Position numbers and translations under genes: made by a program. Below, piece after piece: positions 1 to 6,580 of a stretch of 35,550 bases of DNA; position 1 is the stretch's first letter, and every line of letters begins with the position of its first letter. Source of the stretch: Verrucomicrobiota bacterium (GTDB lineage: Bacteria > Verrucomicrobiota > Verrucomicrobiia > Opitutales > Opitutaceae); NCBI GenBank assembly GCA_023433275.1, contig JAEZDN010000157.1, positions 1-35,550 of the forward strand, written 5' to 3'. The notes beneath the pieces were generated by a model that was given only the letters and a program-made list of their open reading frames with translations, had not been told where the DNA came from and made no database searches.

Positions 1-829
1 GGCCGCGGAACTCATCCTCGGAAATCGAGAACGAGACGACCGGGCAGATCTCGGCGGTGAGGCCGGAGGCGGCGTATTCCTTGAAGAAGGGCACGTTCGT
101 GTCGCCGTTGAGCGTGGAGATCACGCAGGCATCGCCGGAGGCGGCGAACTGCTTGATCTCGGCGACGATCTGCTGGTAGTCGGTGTGACCGAAGCCGGTG
201 TACTTGCCGGCGGCGATGATCTTGCCGGACTCGTCCTTCTTGAAGCCGCCGCCGATGTTCTCGAGCGGCACGCCCTTGGAGAGGAGGTACTCGAGGAGCA
301 CGAGGTTGGTGGTCTGCGGATAGACGTAGTCGGTGCCGAGCAGGTAGAACTTCTTCTTGCCCTCGGCGAGGTAGTAGTCGACCGCGGGCGTGGCCTGCTG
401 GTTGACCGCCTCGGCGGTGTAGAACACGTTCTGCGACTCCTCTTCACCCTCGTATTGCACGGGGTAGAAGAGCAGCGCGTTGTTCTTCTCGAGGACCGGC
501 AGCACGTACTTGCGGCTCACCGACGTCCAGCAGCCGAAGGTCACGGCGACCTTGTCCTGCTCGGTGAGTTGCTTCGCCTTCTCGGCGAAGGTCGGCCAGT
601 CGGAGGCGCCGTCAACGATGACGAGCTCGATCTTCTTGCCGAGGACGCCGCCCTTGGCGTTGATCTCGTCGGCGGTGAAGGCCAGGACGTCGCGCAGCGA
701 GGTCTCGCTGATCGCCATCGTGCCGGAAAGGGAGTGGAGGACGCCGACCTTGACGGTATCAGCGGCCTGGGCAACGGCGGAGGCGAGGAGCGCGCCCGCG
801 GCAATGAGGTAACGGGATGACTTGAACAT
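1..829 (-). CDS. urtA: Urea ABC transporter, periplasmic substrate-binding protein (UrtA), 3' end cut off
   Basis: Reading leftward from ATG at 829, 276 codons are visible before the window ends. The protein begins with a Sec signal peptide (MFKSSRYLIAAGALLASAVAQA, cleavage near residue 22-23), followed by a type 1 periplasmic-binding fold opening VKVGVLHSLSGTMAIS. The segment GCWTSVSRKYVLPVLE with LLFYPVQYEGEE shortly after is characteristic of UrtA and the related amide-binding FmdD proteins, and not of the branched-chain amino-acid binders. UrtA delivers urea, or short amides, to the UrtBC permease and UrtDE ATPases; those genes would be expected just beyond coordinate 1. It lies 122 bases downstream of a porin gene on the same strand and probably shares its sigma-54 promoter. 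Family assignment is firm; substrate (urea versus amide) is inferred. Confidence 0.9.
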   Translation of the reverse strand, partial: MFKSSRYLIAAGALLASAVAQAADTVKVGVLHSLSGTMAISETSLRDVLAFTADEINAKGGVLGKKIELVIVDGASDWPTFAEKAKQLTEQDKVAVTFGCWTSVSRKYVLPVLEKNNALLFYPVQYEGEEESQNVFYTAEAVNQQATPAVDYYLAEGKKKFYLLGTDYVYPQTTNLVLLEYLLSKGVPLENIGGGFKKDESGKIIAAGKYTGFGHTDYQQIVAEIKQFAASGDACVISTLNGDTNVPFFKEYAASGLTAEICPVVSFSISEDEFRG

Positions 830-871
830 GGTGGAACGGGATGGGTTGTGTGCGTGTGGGAGGGAGAGGAG

Positions 872-947
872 CCGCCGGCTCCGGCTGGCCGGGCCGGCGG
901 GAAATCAAAGGCGGACGACGCCAGGGGCGGCGCCCGCGCAGGGCGTC
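872..947 (-). other. Hairpin-rich spacer between porin and urtA
   Basis: Two GC-rich dyads lie between the porin stop and the urtA start. CCGCCGGC at 872-879 pairs perfectly with 893-900, and GACGCC at 917-922 pairs with 942-947 around an inner GC-rich stem. Neither is followed by a T-run on the minus strand, so they do not look like full intrinsic terminators. They could protect the porin message or reduce read-through, giving more porin than urtA mRNA; this is inference. Confidence 0.35.
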
Positions 948-951
948 AGGC

Positions 952-1941
952 TCAGAACTTGAAGATGACCTGGGCGGCCACGAAGCTCGTCGAGTCCTTC
1001 ACGTAGTTCTTGTAGTCGATGTAGCTGTACTCGAAGAGCACGCCGAGGTTCGGCGTCAGCGTCACGGCGGGGGAAACAGTGTACTTGATGTACTCGGCGT
1101 TGCCCGCGGCCTCTTCCTCGCCGCCGCTGAGGCGGCCGGTGATCGTCCACTTGTCATTGATGTTGCCCATGGCGAGCAACAGCCAGAAGTAGCCGTCGGT
1201 TTCAGCCAGCGGCGTATCGAGCTGCGAGTACGCGTACTCGGCGGCGAGCGTCACGCCGCCGACCTTGGTCTGGGCCCAGAGGTCAAAGGTGAACAGGTCG
1301 TCGTTCGTGAGGTTCGCGCCGTCATCGAAGGCCACGCCGGCGAAAAGCGCCGAGTCACCCTTCGAGAACTTCAGATAGGCCTCGAAGCCGGCGCCGTTGT
1401 CGAGGTCGCCGTCGCCCTTCCAGTACCCCGCGCCCGGATTCACGGAATCCAGCACCGCGATGCCGCCGCTGACACCCTCGCCCGAGAAATCGTAGCGAAC
1501 GCCGGAGTGGTAAGCCGGGATGTAGCCGGAGAAGCCGCTGTTGTTGGCGTAGGAGATCTGCAGCATGTTCGGGTAATCGAACGCTTCATAACCGAGATAG
1601 CTCAGGAACTTGCCGACCGTGATCGAGCTGCCGCCGGCGAGCGAATAGGTCGCGTAGGCATCCAGCACCACGAGGTCCGAGGTGTTGAACGTGTGCAGGC
1701 TCACGGTGCCGGTGACCTGCTCGAAGGTGGCGATGCTGGTCAGCTTGACCGCGTCGACATCCATGAAGGAGTCATCCGCGCTGCCTCCGCCCGCGAGATC
1801 GTCTTCCTGCTGGAAAACGCTGCCGCTGATGTAGCCCGAGACGCTGAAGTTCTCGTTCAATTTGATGTCGGCCAGGGCGGTGCCGGCGAGGGTCAGGAGG
1901 GCGGTGGCCCAACCCGCGAGACTGAGGGATTGCTTGGTCAT
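952..1941 (-). CDS. Outer-membrane beta-barrel porin, likely for urea/short amides
   Basis: The 329-residue protein has a signal peptide (MTKQSLSLAGWATALLTLAGTALA) and then alternating hydrophobic/polar strands rich in Gly, Tyr, Phe and Ser, with no helical membrane segments. It ends in ...AAQVIFKF: a terminal Phe is the recognition mark for BAM-dependent outer-membrane insertion. Size is in the normal range for a 14-18-strand porin. It is the first gene behind the sigma-54 promoter at 2028-2043 and precedes urtA on the same strand. Porin genes next to UrtA/FmdD-type binding proteins are known for amide and urea uptake (for example FmdC), so passage of these solutes across the outer membrane is the likely role. 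The barrel call is strong; the substrate is inferred from the neighbour. Confidence 0.8.
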   Translation of the reverse strand: MTKQSLSLAGWATALLTLAGTALADIKLNENFSVSGYISGSVFQQEDDLAGGGSADDSFMDVDAVKLTSIATFEQVTGTVSLHTFNTSDLVVLDAYATYSLAGGSSITVGKFLSYLGYEAFDYPNMLQISYANNSGFSGYIPAYHSGVRYDFSGEGVSGGIAVLDSVNPGAGYWKGDGDLDNGAGFEAYLKFSKGDSALFAGVAFDDGANLTNDDLFTFDLWAQTKVGGVTLAAEYAYSQLDTPLAETDGYFWLLLAMGNINDKWTITGRLSGGEEEAAGNAEYIKYTVSPAVTLTPNLGVLFEYSYIDYKNYVKDSTSFVAAQVIFKF

Positions 1942-2027
1942 GAGTGCAGTAGGTTTGGTTGCTGGTTTGTGTTTTGATTCCCGCCCCGCTGGTGCGAATC
2001 ACCGCGAAACGAAACCACCGCCCCTTG

Positions 2028-2043
2028 AGCAACTCCCCTGCCA
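2028..2043 (-). promoter_or_regulatory. Sigma-54 (RpoN) -24/-12 promoter for porin-urtA
   Basis: Read on the minus strand, positions 2043 to 2028 give TGGCAGGGGAGTTGCT. This matches the sigma-54 consensus TGGCACG-N4-TTGCW at every fixed position except one C, with correct spacing between the GG (-24) and GC (-12) elements. Transcription would start near 2017, giving a leader of about 75 nt before the porin ATG at 1941. Sigma-54 is the usual sigma factor for nitrogen scavenging, which fits urea/amide uptake genes. Confidence 0.75.
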
Positions 2044-2081
2044 CGCTTGAATCAGCCCGTTGTCATAACGGCGCAGAACTT

Positions 2082-2108
2082 TTCATGCATCGCATGAAGA
2101 TTCTTCAT
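2082..2108. promoter_or_regulatory. Two overlapping perfect palindromes, candidate activator sites
   Basis: TTCATGC-ATC-GCATGAA (2082-2098) is a perfect 7+3+7 dyad, and ATGAAGA-T-TCTTCAT (2094-2108) is a perfect 7+1+7 dyad sharing five bases with it. They are centred about 73 and 84 bases upstream of the predicted sigma-54 transcription start, where an enhancer-binding activator could sit. They do not match the enterobacterial NtrC site (GCACCA/TGGTGC halves), so the cognate protein is unknown. Confidence 0.5.
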
Positions 2109-2401
2109 TCGAGCCCGTTTTCCCTGCGGGCGTCCGCCACCCGAACCCCGCCGTCCGCGCCGATTTGCCGCCAATATTTTCTTATCCCCGCCCGCACACC
2201 GCGGCCAAAATCGCGGGGCTCGTCCGCGCTGCCGCGCTGGAACCCGGTCTTTCGTGGTCGAAATTCCTTACGGCGAGCCAGAGGAATCAGGTGTCCCCTA
2301 CCCAGCCGCGCTCCCCTCGCCCCTCGCGTCGCAATGCCCATCTCCGCCCCGGCTCCAACCTGTGGGCCGGGTGCCCTCGCCCGGCAGGGCCGACGCGAAC
2401 C
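2109..2401. other. Non-coding spacer, nothing recognised
   Basis: About 290 bases lie between the palindromes upstream of the porin and the stop codon of the CII-like regulator, which is transcribed toward this spacer. No convincing gene, T-run terminator or repeat was seen; the open frames crossing it are GC-driven and lack recognisable motifs. Confidence 0.5.
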
Positions 2402-2896
2402 TCACTCGGCCACCCCGGCCGCCCCGCCCTTGGAGACGCTCGCCTCGATTGCACGGAAATTCCCCTCTTCGCTGCTGTGCACAAATCCTTCCGTCACCGC
2501 CTTCAAATCCTCCCACCGCCGGCGGATCGCCCTGGCCTCTTCCTTGGTGATCGTGTTGTCCGATGCCGCCACGGCAATGACGCCCAGCATGTCCGCGAAC
2601 TCCTGCACGATATTGTTGGTGAACGGAATCAACTGGTACGGATGGGGCTTGGCCCGCGGGTTCGTGATGAAGAACCCGCCCGCGCGCTCGCACACCCACT
2701 GGGCGATGCGCGTGTCGTTGGTGATCCGCAGGAGTTGCTCGATGCGATCGAGCGGGTTGTTGGCGCCGCTGCCGGTCTCGTCCTGCGGGGGCTCGGCCCA
2801 TTTGTAGATCAACGAAAGCGACAGACCCATGTCGGCCGCGACCTGCTTGGCGCTGGTCTTCTTTAACACTTCCTTGAGCAGCTCATGCGATTGCAT
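2402..2896 (-). CDS. Phage CII-like helix-turn-helix regulator
   Basis: The protein is 164 residues from ATG at 2896 (MQSHELLKEVLKKTS). An in-frame ATG at 2947 would add 17 residues without HTH features, so the shorter start is preferred. Residues ~10-32 form a helix-turn-helix (SAKQVAADMGLSLSLIYKWA): a first helix, a turn at MGLS and a recognition helix SLIYKW. The remainder is mostly helical with no catalytic motif. Overall it resembles the phage regulatory protein CII/CP76 family, found on bacterial chromosomes as well as phages. No integrase, capsid or other phage gene lies nearby, so it looks like a resident regulator. It is divergent from sucC with about 130 bases between the starts and could act on that region. 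HTH is clear; family membership is from memory of the sequence pattern. Confidence 0.6.
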   Translation of the reverse strand: MQSHELLKEVLKKTSAKQVAADMGLSLSLIYKWAEPPQDETGSGANNPLDRIEQLLRITNDTRIAQWVCERAGGFFITNPRAKPHPYQLIPFTNNIVQEFADMLGVIAVAASDNTITKEEARAIRRRWEDLKAVTEGFVHSSEEGNFRAIEASVSKGGAAGVAE

Positions 2897-3024
2897 GGCG
2901 CGCAGGCTGCCAGCCACCCGCGCAAACGCAATCCCGCCCTGTGACATGCGTTTGCCAATGCGTGCGCGATCTTTTTTGTGTCAATTGGCCGCCCTTTGTG
3001 GCTAAAACCCAGCTCCTCTTTCCC

Positions 3025-4206
3025 ATGAATATCCACGAGTATCAGGCCAAGGCACTGTTCGAGAAATACGGCGTCGCCGTCCCCAAGGGCATCGCCGCCC
3101 GCTCCGCCGCCGAGTTCGAGCCGGCGCTTGCCCAGCTCCCCGACGCCCCCGTCGTCGTGAAATCCCAGATTCACGCCGGCGGCCGCGGCAAGGGCACGTT
3201 CACCGACGGCTTCAAGGGCGGTGTCAAGTTCGCCAAGACCAAGGCCGACGCCCTCAGCTACGCGAAGAGCATGTTCAACAACACGCTCGTCACCGCCCAG
3301 ACGGGCCCCGCCGGCCGCAAGGTCCAGACCATCTACTTCACCCAGGCCAGCGACATCGCGAAGGAATACTACCTCGCCATCCTCCTCGACCGCGTCAGCT
3401 CCCGCCCGGTCATCGTCGCCTCCACCGAGGGCGGCGTCGAGATCGAGAAGGTCGCCCACGAAACGCCGGACAAGATCTTCAAGATCATCGTCGACCCCGC
3501 CGTCGGCCTCCAGGGCTACCAGGCCCGCGAGCTCGCCTTCCGCCTCGGTTTCACCGGCGACACCTTCAAGAACGCCGTGAAGCTCATCAGCTCCCTCTAC
3601 AAGATGTTTTGGGAAACCGACGCCGCCATGGTCGAGGTCAACCCCCTCATCACCACGCCGACCGGCCAGGTCCTCGCCCTCGACGCCAAGGTGTCGTTCG
3701 ACGACAACGCGCTCTTCCGCCATCCCGAGATCGTCGCCCTCCGCGACCTGAACGAGGAGGACCCCAAGGAAATCGAGGCCGCCAAGTTCTCGCTCTCCTA
3801 CATCGCCCTCGACGGCAACATCGCCTGCCTCGTCAACGGCGCCGGCCTCGCCATGAGCACGATGGACATCATCAAGCACTACGGCGGCAGCCCGGCCAAC
3901 TTCCTCGACGTCGGCGGCGGCGCCTCCAAGGATCAGGTCCAGGCCGCCTTCAGGATCATCCTCACCGACCCCAACGTGAAGGGCATCCTGGTGAACATTT
4001 TCGGCGGCATCATGGACTGCAACACGATCGCCACCGGCGTCGTCGCCGCCACCCGCGAGCTCGGCCTTCAGATCCCCCTCGTCGTCCGCCTCGAGGGCAA
4101 CAACGTCGCCGCCGGCAAGAAGACCCTCGCCGAGTCCGGCCTCAAGATCGAGTCCGCCGACACCATGGCCGACGCCGCGCAAAAGATCGTCAAGCTGGTG
4201 GCCTGA
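3025..4206 (+). CDS. sucC: Succinyl-CoA synthetase (ADP-forming) beta subunit
   Basis: The 393-residue protein starts at MNIHEYQAKALFEKYGV, the standard SucC N-terminus; an upstream in-frame start would add residues absent from the family. The N-terminal ATP-grasp domain (~1-240) carries VVKSQIHAGGRGKG, part of nucleotide binding, and the C-terminal CoA-ligase domain carries FLDVGGGASKDQVQAAF and NIFGGIMDCNTIA. It forms the alpha-beta enzyme with SucD and converts succinyl-CoA plus ADP and phosphate to succinate, CoA and ATP in the TCA cycle. No Shine-Dalgarno is seen before the ATG; the leader is CTCCTCTTTCCC. sucD follows after 134 bases, unusually far for this pair, with an inverted repeat in the gap. 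Confidence 0.97.
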   Translation: MNIHEYQAKALFEKYGVAVPKGIAARSAAEFEPALAQLPDAPVVVKSQIHAGGRGKGTFTDGFKGGVKFAKTKADALSYAKSMFNNTLVTAQTGPAGRKVQTIYFTQASDIAKEYYLAILLDRVSSRPVIVASTEGGVEIEKVAHETPDKIFKIIVDPAVGLQGYQARELAFRLGFTGDTFKNAVKLISSLYKMFWETDAAMVEVNPLITTPTGQVLALDAKVSFDDNALFRHPEIVALRDLNEEDPKEIEAAKFSLSYIALDGNIACLVNGAGLAMSTMDIIKHYGGSPANFLDVGGGASKDQVQAAFRIILTDPNVKGILVNIFGGIMDCNTIATGVVAATRELGLQIPLVVRLEGNNVAAGKKTLAESGLKIESADTMADAAQKIVKLVA

Positions 4207-4210
4207 CGAT

Positions 4211-4293
4211 CAGTTGAAGTGACAAGTTTAAGTTGAAGCCAAGTCCCTTCCGACCTGCTCCCCCTCTTAAACTTCAACTTCCCACTTAAACTG
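4211..4293 (+). repeat. Long imperfect inverted repeat between sucC and sucD
   Basis: Positions 4211-4239 and 4265-4293 are inverted copies of a 29-base sequence beginning CAGTT(G/T)AAGTG, with about six mismatches and a 25-base loop. The arms are AT-rich (repeats of AAGTT and TTAAG), unlike the GC-rich surroundings. In RNA this would form one long hairpin starting 4 bases after the sucC stop codon. No T-run follows, so it may be an mRNA-stability or partial-attenuation element, or an inserted repeat. Confidence 0.7.
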
Positions 4294-4340
4294 ACGCGCC
4301 TCCCACCACCCTTCTCACTCACACTTACTTTCCGATTATC

Positions 4341-5264
4341 ATGGCTATCCTCATCTCCGAAAACACGCGCGTCCTCGTCCAGGGTATTACCGGCGAGTTC
4401 GGCGCGCGCCACACCAAGCTCTCGCTCGACTACGGCACCCAGATCGCCGCCGGCGTCACGCCCGGCAAGGGCGGCCAGTTCTTCGAGCACAACGGCCACA
4501 AGGTGCCGATCTTCAACACCGTCTCCGAGGCCGTCGCCGCCACCGGCGCCACCGTCTCCGCCGTGTTCGTGCCGCCGCCATTCGCGGCTGATGCCATCCT
4601 CGAGGGCGCCGACGCCGGTCTCGATCTCGTGGTCGCCATCACCGAGGGTATTCCGATCAAGGACATGATCGCCGCCAAGCGCGCCATGCAGGGCAAGAAA
4701 ACCCGCCTCATCGGACCCAACTGCCCCGGCCTCGTGACCCCCGGCACCGGCGAAGGCTCCAAGGGCGGCTGCCGCATCGGCATCGCCCCCGGTTACATTC
4801 ACAAGAAGGGCCACGTCGGCGTCGTCTCGCGCTCCGGCACCCTGACCTACGAGGCCGTGTTCCAGCTCACGTCCAAGGGACTCGGCCAGACCACCTCCGT
4901 CGGCATCGGCGGCGACCCGGTGAACGGCACCTCGCACCTCGACGTCGTGAAGATGTTCAACGATGACCCGGACACCTGGGGCATCATCATGATCGGCGAG
5001 ATCGGCGGCAACGCCGAGGTCGAGGCCGCGCGCTGGATCAAGGCCAACTGCAAGAAGCCCGTCGCGGGCTTCATCGCCGGCGCCACGGCCCCCGCGGGCC
5101 GCCGCATGGGTCACGCCGGTGCCGTCGTCGGCGGCGCCGAGGACACCGCCGCCGCCAAGATCGCCGTCTTCAAGGAATGCGGCATCGAGACTGCCATCAC
5201 CCCGAGCGACATGGCCGACGCCCTCGTCCGCGCCGCCCAAGCCCGCGGCGCGAAGCTGTCCTGA
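4341..5264 (+). CDS. sucD: Succinyl-CoA synthetase alpha subunit
   Basis: The 307-residue protein starts MAILISENTRVLVQGITG, the CoA-binding Rossmann domain typical of SucD. The active-site histidine that carries the phosphoryl group is in GRRMGHAGA (~residue 256). VGIGGDPVNGTSHLDV and GEIGGNAEVEAA are also classic. It is somewhat longer than the usual ~290 residues: the segment GTGEGSKGGCRIGI has about seven extra residues relative to the common TPGECKIGI form, and the C-terminus is slightly extended. It pairs with sucC upstream. Transcription should end at the terminator 30 bases after the stop. Identification is secure. Confidence 0.97.
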   Translation: MAILISENTRVLVQGITGEFGARHTKLSLDYGTQIAAGVTPGKGGQFFEHNGHKVPIFNTVSEAVAATGATVSAVFVPPPFAADAILEGADAGLDLVVAITEGIPIKDMIAAKRAMQGKKTRLIGPNCPGLVTPGTGEGSKGGCRIGIAPGYIHKKGHVGVVSRSGTLTYEAVFQLTSKGLGQTTSVGIGGDPVNGTSHLDVVKMFNDDPDTWGIIMIGEIGGNAEVEAARWIKANCKKPVAGFIAGATAPAGRRMGHAGAVVGGAEDTAAAKIAVFKECGIETAITPSDMADALVRAAQARGAKLS

Positions 5265-5292
5265 CGAGACATCCTCTTCCACCTTCCCCTGC

Positions 5293-5330
5293 AAAGCCGG
5301 GCCACGCTTCGTGGGCCGGCTTTTTTATTT
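5293..5330 (+). terminator. Intrinsic terminator after sucD
   Basis: The arm AAAGCCGGGCCACG pairs with CGTGGGCCGGCTTT (one internal G-G mismatch) around a three-base loop, followed immediately by a T-rich tract ending at 5330. It ends the sucCD transcript. Confidence 0.9.
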
Positions 5331-5334
5331 GCCC

Positions 5335-5562
5335 ATGAAACTGTCCATCTTGGCCGGCCTGCGCGTCGGTATCGCGCTTTGTCTCCTGTCGCTTTCCAGT
5401 ATTGCCCAGTCCCCGCCTGCCACCGCGATTCCCGACAACGGAGAACTTGCCCAGATCCTGGTCGAAGACCAAGCCGACCGATCGCCCCGGGACGGCAAAA
5501 TGCCGGACAGCAATCGAATGGCGGAACGTGATCGGACCCGACGCCGCGGCTTCCCAAGTTAA
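5335..5562 (+). pseudogene. Truncated secreted protein (possible DUF6624-like N-terminal remnant)
   Basis: ATG at 5335 opens a 75-codon frame with a clear signal peptide (MKLSILAGLRVGIALCLLSLSSIAQS). The mature part then reads AQILVEDQADRSPRDG ... ERDRTRRR and stops. The pattern EDQADR followed by RDR-RR resembles the start of the domain in DUF6624-type proteins, which normally continues for another ~100 residues. The continuation is missing: after RDRTRRR the frame reaches a stop within four codons, and neither other frame resumes a recognisable domain before 5834. It starts only a few bases after the sucD terminator and sits beside a toxin-antitoxin pair. Either a decayed gene or a genuinely short secreted peptide; the family link is from memory and tentative. 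Confidence 0.45.
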
Positions 5563-5834
5563 AGTCGCCCAAGCGACCCCTCCCGACCTTGGCCGGCCGC
5601 CGAGGCGGCGGTCGCCGGCTGGAAATTCAAATCGGGAACAAACCGAGGCAGCCCTGCGCGTTCTCGTTTTTATCCACCTCAACTTCCGGTCCACTTCCAA
5701 CACTGCGGCGGCAAACTTACCCGGTTGGCGGCAGAATGGGGGCTGCGGATCGTGATGTCTATGCGCCGACAAGCTTCACCGCGCAGCCACGATTTGCAGA
5801 TTGAAGCGACAACCTCGGTGGCTACGTTTCCACC

Positions 5835-6062
5835 ATGACCCTCGCCGATTTCCCCGAGCTGACCAAGCTCTCCAAACGCCAGCGCATGAAGCTGGCGGAG
5901 GAGCTGTGGTCCTCGGGCGTGGACGACAAGCTGCCGGCCAGTCCGGCACACCGGGAGATTCTCAACGAACGATGGGCCGCATACCAAACGGGCAAACTTA
6001 GGCGGATTCCACTCCCCGAGATGGAACGACGCCTCGCCCGTCGTGCCAAACCAGCCTGTTGA
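5835..6062 (+). CDS. Type II antitoxin, putative addiction-module component family
   Basis: The 75-residue protein (MTLADFPELTKLSKRQRMKL...) has the build of the addiction-module component family (PF09720-like): a helical N-terminus with LSKRQRMKLAEELWSS, a central spacer with acidic and proline residues (GVDDKLPASP), then AHREILNERWAAYQTG and a basic, arginine-rich tail. These small proteins bind and neutralise RelE/ParE-type toxins and usually repress their own operon. The stop overlaps the toxin start by 20 bases, indicating translational coupling with the antitoxin made first. No operator dyad was identified upstream. Confidence 0.8.
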   Translation: MTLADFPELTKLSKRQRMKLAEELWSSGVDDKLPASPAHREILNERWAAYQTGKLRRIPLPEMERRLARRAKPAC

Positions 6063-6369
6063 ATTCCTCGAGTGTGTCGAGGACGACCTTGTCCATGCCA
6101 TGGACTTTTACGACTCCTGGCGGACGGGTGGCGCCCGTCAATTCCTAAGCCGTTTCTGGGATACGACGGCTCGCATCGGCTCAAATCCGAAACAATTCCC
6201 GAAGAGATATCGCATCTTCCATCGGGCCATCATCCGTCGAACCTACTTCGGCGTGTATTTCGCCATCGAGCCCGGGGTCACCACGATCATCGCTGTCTTG
6301 GATATGCGAAATGATCCACGCGTGATCCGATCACTGGTTAGCTTACGCCTGACCGATCACCGGGATTGA
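6043..6369 (+). CDS. RelE/ParE-family toxin
   Basis: The 108-residue protein starts at GTG 6043 (VPNQPVEFLECVEDDLVHAMDFY), inside the last 20 bases of the antitoxin gene. The family pattern is visible: an N-terminal strand, helix EDDLVHAMDFYDSW, a second helix AARQFL-type (GARQFLSRFWDTTARI), then the strand block FPKRYRIFHRAIIRRTYFGVYFAIEPGVTTIIAVLDMRNDPR. The YFGVYFAIE / IIAVLDMRNDPR ending is typical of ParE/RelE toxins, which act either as ribosome-dependent mRNA nucleases or as gyrase poisons. Which of these applies cannot be told from sequence. The pair is complete and apparently intact. Confidence 0.82.
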   Translation: MPNQPVEFLECVEDDLVHAMDFYDSWRTGGARQFLSRFWDTTARIGSNPKQFPKRYRIFHRAIIRRTYFGVYFAIEPGVTTIIAVLDMRNDPRVIRSLVSLRLTDHRD

Positions 6370-6580
6370 AGCTGCAAGCCTCGCATCCTGGAGCGACAGA
6401 GCTGGCCACAATTGATCTACCACGTTGCGGCAACATCCAATCAGATCACGACTGGTCGGGTGAAGATTTCCGTGATTGCGGCTCCGCCGATCGCGACAAA
6501 GGGCAAGCGGGTTGGGCCCGCCCATACCGACGGGCTTGTAACCGCGCGCTTTCTGCAAGATCGTGCCTGGGGTCAGGACC
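6370..6580 (+). other. Spacer between toxin and dioxygenase genes
   Basis: These 211 bases hold no convincing gene. Base composition is less GC-rich than the flanking core genes, as in the rest of the 5335-6580 patch. Short in-frame starts upstream of the dioxygenase exist but give no signal peptide of their own. Confidence 0.4.

Noticed and set aside
841..1977. Frame on the + strand opposite the porin
   Set aside because: No motif, and the porin has a signal peptide and terminal Phe.
2863..4182. Frame opposite sucC on the - strand
   Set aside because: Composition-driven; sucC has full family motifs.
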